Source: CAYRGG01 sp964423745
GTDB lineage: Bacteria; Pseudomonadota; Gammaproteobacteria; Competibacterales; Competibacteraceae
Direction: 5' to 3'
NCBI GenBank assembly: GCA_964423745.1
Contig: CAYRGG010000007.1
Span: 1-64,000 of the forward strand
Length of the DNA: 64,000 bases
In this document: positions 1 to 8,829 of the stretch, piece after piece
Numbering within the stretch: the stretch's first letter is position 1
Layout of the letters: each line of letters opens with the position of its first letter
Made by a program: the position numbers and the translations under genes
Notes under the pieces: model-generated
Database searches by the model: none
What the model was told of the DNA's origin: nothing
The model's input: the letters and a program-made list of their open reading frames with translations, nothing else

Positions 1-690
1 GCCAGCGCCGGTATTTTATTAGCGATTGACCCGACCCTCACCGAAGGTTTGACTAGCCCCGGGTTGCAGGGTAGCTATACGTTAGAGCAGGCGGTGACGC
101 AGCTGCTGGCCGGTAGCGGGCTGAGCTATCAGTTTACCAACGCTAATACAGTGACGCTTGAACCCTTGTTTAGCTTTGACGATGGCAGTTTTGAGCTGCC
201 AGCGATTAGCGTTGAAGGTCGCCGTTTTACCGATCGCGCCGTTGGACGTAAGCAGTCGTTTAACGCGCTCGGTGAGCGGGAGGTGCTAAACACGCCGTTC
301 TCGGTAACTTCGTACACTGAAGAACTGATCGAAGCGACCAACGCTACAACGCTACGTGACGTATTGACGCGCGACGCATCGGTGTCGAGCGAAGACCAGC
401 AGGGGGGGGATTCTCGACGAGTTCACGATCCGAGGATTTAACGTCGGCCGCGGCGCGTTTACCTACGACGGGCTGCAAAATCTATTGCCGGTACAAGGTT
501 TCATCAATACCGATAACCTATCGCGGATCGAGGTGTTTCGCGGCGCCAACGCGATCATCGCCGGCACCTCGGCAACTAACCGCAGCGGACCGGGCGGCGC
601 GTTTAATCTCGTTCCCAAACGGCCGGACGAGGAACCCATCACCGAAGTCACGGTGGGTTACGATAAACTACTTAATTCGATGATCACTAG
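1..690 (+). pseudogene. TonB-dependent siderophore receptor, N-terminal fragment, frameshifted
   Basis: The reading frame enters from the left edge. It encodes a secretin/TonB short N-terminal domain (STN, about residues 1-55), a linker with a TonB box (IRSV-like, here AISVEG), and the start of a plug domain. A run of eight G at 402-409 shifts the frame: frame 1 stops at 441. The plug continues in another frame from 410, with the typical motifs TIRGF, then DNLSRIEVFRG and PGGAFNLV. Similarity fades after about 685 and the whole beta-barrel is missing. The STN domain is typical of FecA/FpvA-type receptors that signal to an anti-sigma factor, but no sigma/anti-sigma pair is in view. It is a decayed gene unless the shift is a sequencing error, and the missing barrel would still make it non-functional. 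Confidence 0.85.
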
Positions 691-771
691 CCTAGCGCAA
701 TGTCAAGGCAATCGCGCTATGTGAGTATTGCTCCAAAAATCAGTCGGGAGTGATAATCATCGTTCAATAAA

Positions 772-1117
772 GTGCGCCGCTGACGACGACGCAGGCTATC
801 TTTAGATGAACAAAGGGCAACCACAGTGGAAATTAGTGGTTGCGGCCAACTTGGCCCCGTCGCCCTGGACTTAACCCTCTATCGGGTCTGGCTGGAAAAC
901 GGCGAGGAATTACGGACTCATCATGTGATTCCTAAGAAGCTTGGGGGAACAGATGCCCTTGATAATCTGCGACTGCTACATCTGTACTGTCATCGCCAAA
1001 TTCACAGCAACAAAGCACCTCTTGGAGTATGTCAATTGCTTGAGCCATGGTGGGGGGCAACCCGCTCGCCTGGTTCTTAAGGGGTGGGGCGGTGGTGACA
1101 TCGCCTCGCTACCTGAT
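772..1117 (+). mobile_element. Group II intron remnant (internally deleted)
   Basis: The 3' part carries an HNH-type endonuclease tail of a group II intron reverse transcriptase. Downstream is a sequence that folds like domain V: GAGCCA at 1042-1047 pairs with TGGTTC at 1071-1076, around an inner GC-rich stem with a GCAA tetraloop at 1057-1060. After the usual GGTTCTTAAGGGG stretch comes a domain VI-like hairpin (GGCGGTG / CATCGCC, about 1089-1106) and an end resembling CTACCTGAT near 1117. GTGCG at 772-776 matches the 5' consensus of group II introns and is my guess for the left boundary. About 350 nt remain where an intact element needs over 2 kb, so most of the ribozyme and the RT are deleted. 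Boundaries are inferred. Confidence 0.55.
826..1080 (+). pseudogene. C-terminal HNH endonuclease tail of group II intron reverse transcriptase/maturase
   Basis: The frame contains GEELRTHHVIPKKLGG, then DNLRLLHLYCHRQIH. This is the HNH motif found at the C-terminus of LtrA-like intron-encoded proteins, with the catalytic His pair and the later Cys-His. The reverse transcriptase fingers/palm and the maturase X domain are absent. The upstream part of this frame does not look like them, and the second zinc-binding CxxC pair expected just before GEEL is not recognisable. The frame runs on into the domain V-like RNA, so its last 20 or so residues are not real protein. It is a relic of the element described at 772-1117. 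Confidence 0.7.
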
Positions 1118-1132
1118 CAGCTAACGTTCAGT

Positions 1133-1477
1133 TTAGGTGCTGTTTTTTCCCGCTGTAGTGAATTTAAAGGGCCTAAAAATTTCTACGTACTCAAGATAAG
1201 TGATACCTGAATAATTTTGAAAATATTTGCCGACAACCTGCTCCATGATGTTCTCCGCGATGGCTTTTTCGTTCACAATGACTTCAATTTTTACATTCGC
1301 AAAATCATCCACCACCGAAGCCCGTTCCGAAGTAGAGCGAGCATTACGGCTGCCCTTACCACCTGCAGCTACAATGGTATAGCCGGTTGCCCCACACGCC
1401 TCAATTATTTCGCAAACCGCCTTTAAGATCAGCTTTTCGGTGATGATGACCAGTTTTTCAGCTTGATGCAGTGTCAT
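1133..1477 (-). CDS. sbtB: SbtB-like PII-family regulatory protein
   Basis: This 114-residue protein has the ferredoxin-like PII fold signature. The N-terminal strand is followed by AACGATGYTIV-like residues, then a T-loop region with GGKGSRNAR (about residues 39-47), and a C-terminal IEVIVNEK strand with a helix. It lies 14 nt downstream of sbtA, and sbtA-sbtB pairing is the known arrangement for sodium-dependent bicarbonate uptake. There SbtB binds adenyl nucleotides and closes SbtA. A good ribosome site (AAAGGAG) precedes the start. The C-terminal CGPxGC redox loop of cyanobacterial SbtB is not seen, so it resembles the proteobacterial variants. It is clearly distinct from GlnB/GlnK. The nucleotide ligand is inferred. 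Confidence 0.8.
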   Translation of the reverse strand: MTLHQAEKLVIITEKLILKAVCEIIEACGATGYTIVAAGGKGSRNARSTSERASVVDDFANVKIEVIVNEKAIAENIMEQVVGKYFQNYSGITYLEYVEIFRPFKFTTAGKNST

Positions 1478-1491
1478 TTGATGGTCTCCTT

Positions 1492-2499
1492 TTACAAATC
1501 AAATACGACTTGCGCGAGCGCAATATACAGCGGGATACAAACAGTTATGGCAATGGGTGTGCCCACACTGGTCGAGGCTCCTATGTAGGCGGACGGGTTG
1601 GCTGTAGGAATGCCGCCTCGCAGGGTTGGTGGACCTGAAATATCTGAGTTTGAAGCCGCAATCACAGCCAATAAAATGATGCCACCCGGGCTAAATCCAA
1701 CAGCCACATGTGCGGCATAACCTAAGCCGAACCCAATTAAGCCATGTATGATTGGTCCGAGGAAGGCATAAACAGCATACCAGTGAGCAACTTTTCGCAG
1801 CTCGTTAATTCTTGTGTAAGCCTCCATACCCATTACCAGCATTAAGATCGATAGGAACCCACGGAAGAGCGGATTGTAAAAACTATCAAAAACGCGATCA
1901 GGGTTTGTCAGGAGTCCGAGAGCTAAACCAAGAATAAGCGCAGAAAGGGCAGAGCCTCTGAGGCTATCCTTAACGATGCCCCAGACATCGACCTTCGTTT
2001 CCTGCCCATCATCTCGCTTTCTAAGATAGATATTGGCGAACACAATGGCTAGTACAAGAGCCGGGATATCCATAAACGGATAAAGCGCAGGAATCCATGC
2101 CTCAAAGAATATAGATTCTTCTTCCAGCAATACCATGGCCGCAGCCAGTGTCGAAGCGCTCACCGCACCAAATAATCCAGCGGTAGCAATACCGTCTTCC
2201 CTTTTGATGCCGGGCAGCCAGGAAAAGATCAGGCTGCCCATCATAACAATCGTAACGCCAATGACTGCGGCAATAAGCGCTGGGATGAGCATTTCCAGTA
2301 AATCAGCCTCACGAATTTCAATACCGCCTTTGATACCGATCTTCATGAGCAACATAAACACGATAAATTGGTAAACCGCGTTGGGAATGGTCAGCTTGCT
2401 ACCCAAGGCAGCCAGTAGCATCCCACCAATCAAAAAACCGAGTGTGGGCGATTGCAGCTGCCCGACAAGACGTATCAGAAAATCAATTAAAAAATCCAT
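1492..2499 (-). CDS. sbtA: SbtA family sodium-dependent bicarbonate transporter
   Basis: This 335-residue integral membrane protein has about ten hydrophobic segments arranged as two inverted halves. A central hydrophilic loop (LRKRDDGQETKVD, near residues 159-171) separates them. Family-typical stretches include GIKGGIEI near residue 56, GLFGAVSASTLAAAM near 107-121 and SNSDISGPPTLRGGIPTANPSAYIGASTSVGTP near the C-terminus. The last contains the Ser/Thr-rich bicarbonate and sodium site known from cyanobacterial SbtA. It should import bicarbonate with sodium across the inner membrane. It is co-transcribed with the PII-like gene downstream. A purine-rich ribosome site (GAGGAAG) precedes the start. 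Non-cyanobacterial SbtA homologues are often found in autotrophs, but no RuBisCO or carboxysome genes are in the window to confirm that role. Confidence 0.9.
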   Translation of the reverse strand: MDFLIDFLIRLVGQLQSPTLGFLIGGMLLAALGSKLTIPNAVYQFIVFMLLMKIGIKGGIEIREADLLEMLIPALIAAVIGVTIVMMGSLIFSWLPGIKREDGIATAGLFGAVSASTLAAAMVLLEEESIFFEAWIPALYPFMDIPALVLAIVFANIYLRKRDDGQETKVDVWGIVKDSLRGSALSALILGLALGLLTNPDRVFDSFYNPLFRGFLSILMLVMGMEAYTRINELRKVAHWYAVYAFLGPIIHGLIGFGLGYAAHVAVGFSPGGIILLAVIAASNSDISGPPTLRGGIPTANPSAYIGASTSVGTPIAITVCIPLYIALAQVVFDL

Positions 2500-2511
2500 A
2501 TAGCTGCTTCC

Positions 2512-2706
2512 TCACAATTTATCCTGATAAGCCAATGAGGAATGAAGCAGGTCGATTTTCAGATCACAGGTAGTGTCCCCTAGGGCCTCGACATCATTTT
2601 TGTGAATAGCAAGCGCATCGTTTTTTGTCATCGAATTATTACAAGATGCAGCTTGTGCCGATGTTGGCGTGCCTGCTGTTACTAAGCGGGTAAATAATAA
2701 TGTCAT
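2512..2706 (-). CDS. Small exported protein of unknown function
   Basis: A 64-residue frame starts with a short hydrophobic stretch (LLFTRLVTAGTPTSAQAA) that could be a signal peptide cleaved after AQA or QAA, leaving about 43 residues with two Cys. A purine-rich ribosome site (CGAGAG) lies about 10 nt before the ATG. The gene ends 12 nt before sbtA starts, so it could be the first gene of the sbtAB transcript. I recognise no family. The short hydrophobic core makes the signal peptide weak. It may also be only a leader sequence. Confidence 0.4.
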   Translation of the reverse strand: MTLLFTRLVTAGTPTSAQAASCNNSMTKNDALAIHKNDVEALGDTTCDLKIDLLHSSLAYQDKL

Positions 2707-2903
2707 GGTGTTATTCTCTCGTTAGGGTTATGCGAGAAAATATTCCATAATGGATTTAATTAGTAAAACAAGTTTATATTGGCATAGTTATCATTTTCTC
2801 TGATAATAATGTATGCGCTGGTTACTCATGACAGAATCGTTTGAAAAGCGCTATCCGAATTCGCATCGATCCCCCCGCCGTTAATGGAGAGGAAACCTTG
2901 TTC

Positions 2904-3389
2904 CTACCAGTCGGTCGGCAATTGCTCGCGGCTCGTCGCGGCGGCTTGATCGCGCGCCTGTTTCTCGGCACCCGCCAAGGCTTTAATGCGCTGGATCATC
3001 GAAGCAAATCCGTTTGCTCGGCTAGCAGTCAAATGAGTGGCCAAGCCGAGCTTTTCGAACAGCGGCTCAGGATCCATTGTCACGATTTCATCGGCGCTCT
3101 TGCCATCGAAGAGTGCCAGAGCAATCGCAATCAAGCCGCGCACGATGTGAGCATCGCTGTCCGCTTCGAAGTTCAGGCACGCCGGTCGCATTGGGCACTG
3201 GCGACAAACCAACCAGACTTGGCTGACACACCCGTGAATGCGATTGGCTTCGATCTTCGCGTCAGGACCCAGCGGGGGCAGTTTTCGCTCCAATTCGATG
3301 ATGTACCGATAGCGGTCGTGCCAGTCGTCCATTAACTCGAAGGTTTCAGTAATCCGCTGAATGGTTGGTAGAGATGCTACTTCAATCAT
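2904..3389 (-). CDS. sufE: SufE family cysteine desulfuration protein
   Basis: SufE accepts persulfide sulfur from a SufS/CsdA cysteine desulfurase on a conserved Cys and passes it to the SufBCD scaffold for Fe-S cluster assembly in the cytoplasm. The sequence shows the family core: DDWHDRYRYIIELERKLPPL, then NRIHGCVSQVWL with the acceptor Cys at residue 54 from the chosen start. A longer frame begins at 3470, but the ATG at 3389 is preceded by GAGGAGCG at proper spacing and gives the usual family N-terminus. No sufS or csdA neighbour is present. The gene stands alone at the edge of the zinc-related cluster. Confidence 0.9.
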   Translation of the reverse strand: MIEVASLPTIQRITETFELMDDWHDRYRYIIELERKLPPLGPDAKIEANRIHGCVSQVWLVCRQCPMRPACLNFEADSDAHIVRGLIAIALALFDGKSADEIVTMDPEPLFEKLGLATHLTASRANGFASMIQRIKALAGAEKQARDQAAATSREQLPTDW

Positions 3390-3474
3390 CTTACGCTCCT
3401 CTTGCAAATAAGTGTAACGATGTGCGAGAGGTCTATTGCAGCTCGTTACACAGAAACATAACCATCCCATTCAA

Positions 3475-4149
3475 TTAGGCAAAGTCAAGGGTCAGCAAAA
3501 GGCGTCTTTCGTTGGGTTTTGGGGCCGGCGAACGGTGAACCAATCCTGCATTTTTATTGCCTTCCCATAGCTCGCCTTTTAACAAGGCAACATCTCCTTT
3601 ATCTAATTGTTGAATGTCATCCGAGTTTTCATACAAGCCGGATAGTTCATCGGGAAGCCCGTTGTTTCCGGTACCCAACTTTGTGCGATTGACGGCGTTA
3701 TGAGGTAACCACTCTGTAGCTACTCCCTGATATGTGGTGACTAAACGACAATACACTCTGTCAACATGGAAGCGGGGACACATAGCGCGGTCCAATACGG
3801 TTAACTTCAGGCCGGCCTTTTTGAGATCAAATAAACCGCAAAACATATCCACTAGCTCGGCTATATTTTCACTCAGCTCACAGGCGCATTGAAGGTTTTG
3901 GAGTTTCCCACGCATGTCAGCAAAAACCCGCTGAGGTGTTACCTCCATCGCCACCTTAAACGCCTCATGTGACTTTAAAAACTCATCGATAGACCCTAGC
4001 AAGTCTGATGACAAAGTGCGTCGCCATATCGCGATATTGTGTTCATCCCGATAAATATCGGTGAGTATTTCTGGTTGATTCGATTCAGATGCTGTTCGAA
4101 CCTTTGCCAGTTCAGTCCCATAGGCTTTGGTTTGCATCAACGCGCTCAT
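3475..4149 (-). CDS. DUF1826 family protein in Zur-controlled operon
   Basis: This protein of about 224 residues matches the DUF1826 family, which is repeatedly found beside zinc-responsive COG0523 GTPases. Recognisable parts are an IYRDEHNIAIWRR N-terminal segment, CPRFHVDRVYCRLVTTY in the middle, and an HRSP...RRLLLTLDFA end. The conserved Cys/His residues in the middle could bind metal, but this is inference. The ATG at 4149 overlaps the stop of the GTPase gene (ATGA). It has its own GGAGA ribosome site, so I prefer it to the ATG five codons earlier. The overlap implies translational coupling and shared control from the Zur-like box at about 5426-5448. The molecular function is unknown. 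Confidence 0.8.
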   Translation of the reverse strand: MSALMQTKAYGTELAKVRTASESNQPEILTDIYRDEHNIAIWRRTLSSDLLGSIDEFLKSHEAFKVAMEVTPQRVFADMRGKLQNLQCACELSENIAELVDMFCGLFDLKKAGLKLTVLDRAMCPRFHVDRVYCRLVTTYQGVATEWLPHNAVNRTKLGTGNNGLPDELSGLYENSDDIQQLDKGDVALLKGELWEGNKNAGLVHRSPAPKPNERRLLLTLDFA

Positions 4150-5360
4150 GCACTTTTCTCCCATGCAGGAAATGGGTCATTGAATGTTCGCCAGAATGTC
4201 TTTCCTTTTAGCAACTCTTCATCAGTCAGAAGGCAGTCATCGAGTGCCTGGGTTATCCTAGCTTGATCTAAGCCTTGACCAATAAAGACCAGCTCCTGGC
4301 GCATATCGCCGAAGGGTTCTACCCAGTTTTTCTGGATGGATTCGAGGTACTCTTTATCCGTAGGCCAGTTATCCTTAGGTACTGCTTTCCAAAACATGCC
4401 CACAAAGCCATGACGTGCGATCCCACCCGCTTGGCTCCATTGACCGGCAAACTCAGGGCGTGAAGCCAACCAAAAGTAGCCCTTGGAGCGAATCAGCTTT
4501 CCATACTGTTGGGTGTTGTGAAGGAACTGATAAAACTTTTCTGGATGGAACGGGCGTCTCGCCACATAGCTGAAGCTACCGATGCCGTATTCCTCACTTT
4601 CAGGAACGTGCTCACCACGCATCTCTTTGAGCCATCCGGGTGCGGGTGCTCGTTGAGCACGCCCAAAATCGAACAGACAGGTATTTAGCACCTGGTTTAT
4701 ATCTACTTTTCCATGAGCAATCGGAATGATGCGGGCAGCGGTATTTAATGTCTTCAAAATAGCCGTCAGTCGTTCAACGTCGGATGGCTCCACCAGATCG
4801 GTTTTGCTGATCAAGATGACATCGGCAAACTCCACTTGCTCCACGAGCAGATCCGCGACGCTACGCTCATCTTCTTCGCCCAGATGCTCCCCTGTCTCCT
4901 GTAAATCGTGGGCAGCGTGGTAATCTTTAAGAAAATTGACAGCATCGACGACGGTGACCATGGTGTCCAAACCTGCGACATCCGAAAGGGAAACCCCGTT
5001 CTCATCGGCAAACGTAAAGGTTTCAGCGACGGGCAAAGGCTCTGAGATACCCGTGGATTCAATCACCAGATAATCAAAACGGCCTTCTTTTGCGAGTTTA
5101 CCCACCTCTAATAGCAAGTCTTCCCGTAAGGTGCAGCAAATACAACCGTTGCTCATCTCAACCAGTTTTTCCTCGCTGCGATTGAGCGATACTTGGTTCT
5201 GAACGATGGCAGAGTCGATATTGATTTCACTCATATCATTAACAATCACAGCCACTCTTTTGCCTTGCCGGTTGTTCAGAATATGGCTGAGCACTGTTGT
5301 TTTACCGGCGCCAAGAAAGCCCGATAGCACAGTGACGGGGAGCTTAGTTGTTTGGTCCAT
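4146..5360 (-). CDS. COG0523 (CobW/P47K-type) GTPase, zinc metallochaperone candidate
   Basis: This 404-residue G3E-family GTPase has a P-loop GFLGAGKTT at residues 14-22. It has the metal-binding GCICC motif at 72-76 and a guanine-specificity-like SKTD. Its C-terminal CobW domain contains RRPFHPEKF and a WP...W segment. Zur-regulated COG0523 proteins (ZigA, ZagA, YeiR, human ZNG1) bind zinc through CxCC and hand it to target enzymes under zinc limitation. The context supports this: a Zur-like palindrome sits about 65 nt upstream and DUF1826 follows with an ATGA overlap. Cobalamin or nitrile-hydratase roles of other CobW proteins are less likely, as no such partners are near. The target protein is unknown. 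Confidence 0.88.
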   Translation of the reverse strand: MDQTTKLPVTVLSGFLGAGKTTVLSHILNNRQGKRVAVIVNDMSEINIDSAIVQNQVSLNRSEEKLVEMSNGCICCTLREDLLLEVGKLAKEGRFDYLVIESTGISEPLPVAETFTFADENGVSLSDVAGLDTMVTVVDAVNFLKDYHAAHDLQETGEHLGEEDERSVADLLVEQVEFADVILISKTDLVEPSDVERLTAILKTLNTAARIIPIAHGKVDINQVLNTCLFDFGRAQRAPAPGWLKEMRGEHVPESEEYGIGSFSYVARRPFHPEKFYQFLHNTQQYGKLIRSKGYFWLASRPEFAGQWSQAGGIARHGFVGMFWKAVPKDNWPTDKEYLESIQKNWVEPFGDMRQELVFIGQGLDQARITQALDDCLLTDEELLKGKTFWRTFNDPFPAWEKSA

Positions 5361-5425
5361 TTTGATCTCTCTGATTAATTAAACCCACTTTCTTCTTGAG
5401 GAAGTTGACCTCTAATTACATTTGC

Positions 5426-5448
5426 TTTATGTTACAGTATAACAATTT
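5426..5448. promoter_or_regulatory. Zur-box-like palindrome upstream of COG0523 GTPase
   Basis: The core GTTACAGTATAAC at 5431-5443, flanked by AT and CAATTT, closely resembles the gammaproteobacterial Zur operator (ATGTTATANTATAACAT). It lies 66 nt before the GTPase start (minus strand) and about 190 nt before the divergent AraC gene. Repression under zinc sufficiency of the GTPase/DUF1826 operon is inferred. Confidence 0.65.
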
Positions 5449-5634
5449 GTAAGGTAAAGGCTATGCTACGGCTTTAATTGAATACCCTGTTATGTTGACC
5501 AACATCGCACCCGATACTATGTTGTTGTTGCACTGTCGCTTTCGAGGTAGCTATGCCCCGACGAACAGAATCGGCTGCAAGGTCGAGCCCCAGAACCCAT
5601 CCTCTGATCAGCGTTTGCATGACGTAATCATGAA

Positions 5635-6564
5635 ATGAGCGCTGCGAGCCTTCATTCCAGTAATGCGCCCCCGGAGCACTGGGAGGCGCTGTCGCAAGGG
5701 GCGGATCAAGCTGTCGAAACGCTGGATTTACGAAGCGGTGCGACCCTTGTCCTTAGCCGATTCGATCCGGGCGCAACTCGCTCATTCAGTTTCACCGAGC
5801 CTGAAGATACATTTGGCTTCGGCTTTCACTTGAGGGGTGGCGCACGCTTCGCTATGGAGAATTGCCGCTTCGCTACACACGCCTTCGAAGTCTGGATATG
5901 CGCAGCACCGCGTGGGGCCACGTCGCAATTTTTTCTGCCATCGGACGGATTTCGGACGGTATCCATTCGATTTGAACCGCAAATCGCGGAGGAGGTTTTC
6001 GCTGAAGGCTTGGCGCTACCAAAGGGAGCTCGCGACATCCTCAAGCGGGTGCGAGAACATATTGGGATCGCGCGACTCGCACCACTTGCCGCAGCCGCAG
6101 TGGCACGATTGGAAATGATGTTCACTACACCCTACAGCGACGCTGCGAGGCGTTTATATCTCGAATCCTGTGCGCTTGACCTTCTCGCAGGACAAGCCGC
6201 CAGCCTGTCGGGACGGGCAAGAAATCAATACCGCGTGCAGCCTCGCCATCGTGAGCAAGCGTTCGCTGCACGGGACCATCTTGACAATCAGTTGCAGAAT
6301 CCTCCGACGATTGCCGAGCTCTCTAAGATTGTCGGCACCAATGAGTTCACGTTGAAGCGGGCCTTCAAAGAAACCCAAGGAACAACCATTTTCGCCTACG
6401 TCTCACGTCGCAGAATGGAGCATGCGACATTCCTCCTCCAACAAGGGATGACCGTTTCCCTAGCTGCGCAGGAGGTTGGTTATAGTTGCGTCCGATCCTT
6501 CTCGGCTGCCTTTCGACGACAAGTTGGCTGCCCGCCCAGCATAATGCGCCGCGCAGACCCTTAA
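5635..6564 (+). CDS. AraC family transcriptional regulator
   Basis: This 309-residue protein has an N-terminal ligand/sensor region (about 1-200). Its C-terminal AraC DNA-binding domain (about 205-305) has two helix-turn-helix motifs: PTIAELSKIVGTNEFTLKRAFKE, then VSLAAQEVGYSCVRSFSAAFRRQVGCPPS. The domain order and size resemble PchR/AlcR-type activators, which sense an imported siderophore and activate the adjacent TonB-dependent receptor. Here such a receptor gene follows 54 nt downstream on the same strand. The ligand is unknown. Its base composition is richer in GC than the flanking zinc genes, like the receptor, so the two probably arrived together. Confidence 0.85.
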   Translation: MSAASLHSSNAPPEHWEALSQGADQAVETLDLRSGATLVLSRFDPGATRSFSFTEPEDTFGFGFHLRGGARFAMENCRFATHAFEVWICAAPRGATSQFFLPSDGFRTVSIRFEPQIAEEVFAEGLALPKGARDILKRVREHIGIARLAPLAAAAVARLEMMFTTPYSDAARRLYLESCALDLLAGQAASLSGRARNQYRVQPRHREQAFAARDHLDNQLQNPPTIAELSKIVGTNEFTLKRAFKETQGTTIFAYVSRRRMEHATFLLQQGMTVSLAAQEVGYSCVRSFSAAFRRQVGCPPSIMRRADP

Positions 6565-6618
6565 TTCCTCCCGATCGACGCCGTTTTTTCTCCCGTCTAG
6601 CGTCTGGGGAGTGAAGCG

Positions 6619-8829
6619 ATGCATGCTAACCTAAACGCTACAATGTATCGTTCAAGGTTCCCCATGCGTACTGATCTTACTACAGCTGCTGCGGCAGTGG
6701 CTCTGATTATTTCGACTCCGTTTGATGCCCTCGCGCAAGATCCGGACGGATCATTCGACACTAATGACATTCCCCTCCTAGATGTGATAACCGTGACGGC
6801 GCGTCAGCGCGAAGAAGCGTCCCAAGATGTGCCATTCGCATTGACGGTGCTGGATTGGAATGCTCTCGAAACGCAGCGCGTGGACGACACGTTCAGTTTC
6901 TTCAGGCATGTGCCTGGATTGTCGTTGACAAGCTTTGACGACGGCCGATTCGCTTATTTTCAACTGCGCGGCATTGGGCCGTTGTCGCAAGCCATTGGAC
7001 CGGATGATGGCTCCGTCGTCACTTACGTGGATGGCGTGCCCCAACCCGTATTTGCTTCGGAGTTCGCTTATCTTGACCTTGAGCGGATAGAAGTGCTGCG
7101 CGGTCCACAGGGAACGCTCTTTGGACGCAACAGCCAAGGCGGTGCCATCAATATTACAACGCTGGTGCCTTCTGACAGCTTTGAAAGTCGCGTGCGGCTT
7201 GAAGGCGGCGAACAGGGTTTTGGACTCGCTGAAACGACCATCTCCGGGCCGCTCTCAGGCGATGGTTTGCGCGGGCGGCTGTCCTTTCGCGCATCAACCG
7301 TCGACGGGTTTGTCGATAACATCGCTCCCTCCGGTGGCGACCTCGGCGACCAGACAGCTTATTCGGGGCGCGGCGTTATCGTTATCGAGCCCGAAACCGA
7401 TGACGGCTTTCGCGTCACACTGTCGGCCAACGCAGACCACCGCGTTTCCAACCCATTCTATTATGTTTCACGAGCGCAATCGGAGCCCGCTGTCGAAATC
7501 GATCCAGAAAACGAAGTCGAGCGCACGGCTTGGGGCGCGAGTGCGAAAGTTGAAAAACCCCTAGGCTTCGCCGACTTCACCTCGATCACTGCGGTCAACG
7601 GTTTTGAGAACGAACAAGTCACGGATGACACCGACGGATTGATCTATGGGCCGCTCTTTGGTTTGCCTGCGTCAGACTTCCTGGCACCCCTTTCCTTCTC
7701 GGATTGGCGCGAGGATGAAACCCGTTTCTATCAAGAACTCCGCTTGTCGAGTCTTGCTGAAAGCGATATCGGTTGGACGGCGGGCGTTGTCTACTTCCAT
7801 TCCCATTTGGAGGTCGAGCTCGATAATCGGTCGACCTTTTCGCCTATTCTCAACGGCGACCGGGACGCGACCCAAAAAATTGACTCCTACGCAGCCTACG
7901 GGGAAGTCACGGCTCCATTATTCAGCCCGCGGCTGAAAGGAACAGCGGGCCTCCGCTACACCCGGGACGAAAAGACACTTGATGCCAGCTTTGCTGGGGT
8001 TGGTTTTCCAGGTTCTGTGGGTTTCTTTGCAGAAGAGAGCGAGGCTAACTTCGATCTCCTCACGGGTCGTTTGGCGCTCACGTTTGAAGCCAACGAGAAT
8101 ATCAATCTCTATGCGACGGTTGGGCGAGGGGCAAAGAGTGGCGGCTTTCCGCGGCTGACCTTGAACGCCGCCTTAGGGGTCGAGAGTCCGAATTATGCTG
8201 AATCCACCTCGTGGACCTATGAAGCCGGTGTGAAGACACGCCTTCTAGATGGCCGCGCCAGATTTGAACTTAGCGGTTTTTACAATGACGTCGAAGACGA
8301 GCAGCTGTTCGTATTGGACTTCGTCGCATTTCAGTTTGTCCCTGTCAATCTCGATACACGCAGTTTCGGTGTAGAGTCTCAGGGGGACATTGCTTTGGAT
8401 CGAAACTGGTCTCTGTCAGGAGGACTCGCGTGGACCGACAGCGAGATTCGGGAGGGCGACGCGTTTTCCGGCGCTGCTGCCGGAAACCCAATCCCCAACG
8501 TGGCCAAGCTCAGCACGACGGCGACTGTCGATTATCTCGGAGACTCCGTATCATGGGGCGGGGCTGAATTATCGCCGTTTATGACGTTAACGCATCAGTA
8601 TATCAGCGAACGTGCGGCAGATGTCGCGGATAGTTTCGATCTCGATGCTTACCACAATGTTGATTTACGGGTTGGCACCGCCTTTGACGACGTGGAGATT
8701 TTCGCTTTCGCCCGAAACCTGCTTGACGAAAAGCAAGAGATCAACGGCGTTCTCTACGGACCGGGGGTCGAGGGCGCGTCCCTCGGACGCGAGCGAATCA
8801 TCGGCATTGGCCTGACGTCGACCTTCTAA
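6619..8829 (+). CDS. TonB-dependent outer membrane receptor
   Basis: This 736-residue receptor has a signal peptide ending at ALAQ, a TonB-box region (DVITVTARQR), a plug domain with FQLRGIG and IEVLRGPQGTLFGRNSQGGAINI, and a 22-strand-type barrel ending in the outer-membrane signature Phe (GLTSTF). GGGGAG lies 7 nt before the ATG at 6619. The ATG at 6664 would give a more compact signal peptide and is an alternative start. The EEASQDVPFALTVL opening is typical of alphaproteobacterial (sphingomonad-like) receptors. It has no STN domain, unlike the fragment at the left edge. The substrate is unknown: its AraC partner suggests a siderophore-like metal chelate, and the zinc neighbourhood makes a zinc complex possible. 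Confidence 0.92.
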   Translation: MHANLNATMYRSRFPMRTDLTTAAAAVALIISTPFDALAQDPDGSFDTNDIPLLDVITVTARQREEASQDVPFALTVLDWNALETQRVDDTFSFFRHVPGLSLTSFDDGRFAYFQLRGIGPLSQAIGPDDGSVVTYVDGVPQPVFASEFAYLDLERIEVLRGPQGTLFGRNSQGGAINITTLVPSDSFESRVRLEGGEQGFGLAETTISGPLSGDGLRGRLSFRASTVDGFVDNIAPSGGDLGDQTAYSGRGVIVIEPETDDGFRVTLSANADHRVSNPFYYVSRAQSEPAVEIDPENEVERTAWGASAKVEKPLGFADFTSITAVNGFENEQVTDDTDGLIYGPLFGLPASDFLAPLSFSDWREDETRFYQELRLSSLAESDIGWTAGVVYFHSHLEVELDNRSTFSPILNGDRDATQKIDSYAAYGEVTAPLFSPRLKGTAGLRYTRDEKTLDASFAGVGFPGSVGFFAEESEANFDLLTGRLALTFEANENINLYATVGRGAKSGGFPRLTLNAALGVESPNYAESTSWTYEAGVKTRLLDGRARFELSGFYNDVEDEQLFVLDFVAFQFVPVNLDTRSFGVESQGDIALDRNWSLSGGLAWTDSEIREGDAFSGAAAGNPIPNVAKLSTTATVDYLGDSVSWGGAELSPFMTLTHQYISERAADVADSFDLDAYHNVDLRVGTAFDDVEIFAFARNLLDEKQEINGVLYGPGVEGASLGRERIIGIGLTSTF

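Noticed and set aside
5552..5626. 24-codon frame beginning MPRRTES upstream of the AraC gene
   Set aside because: It is too short, has no clear ribosome site, and resembles no family.
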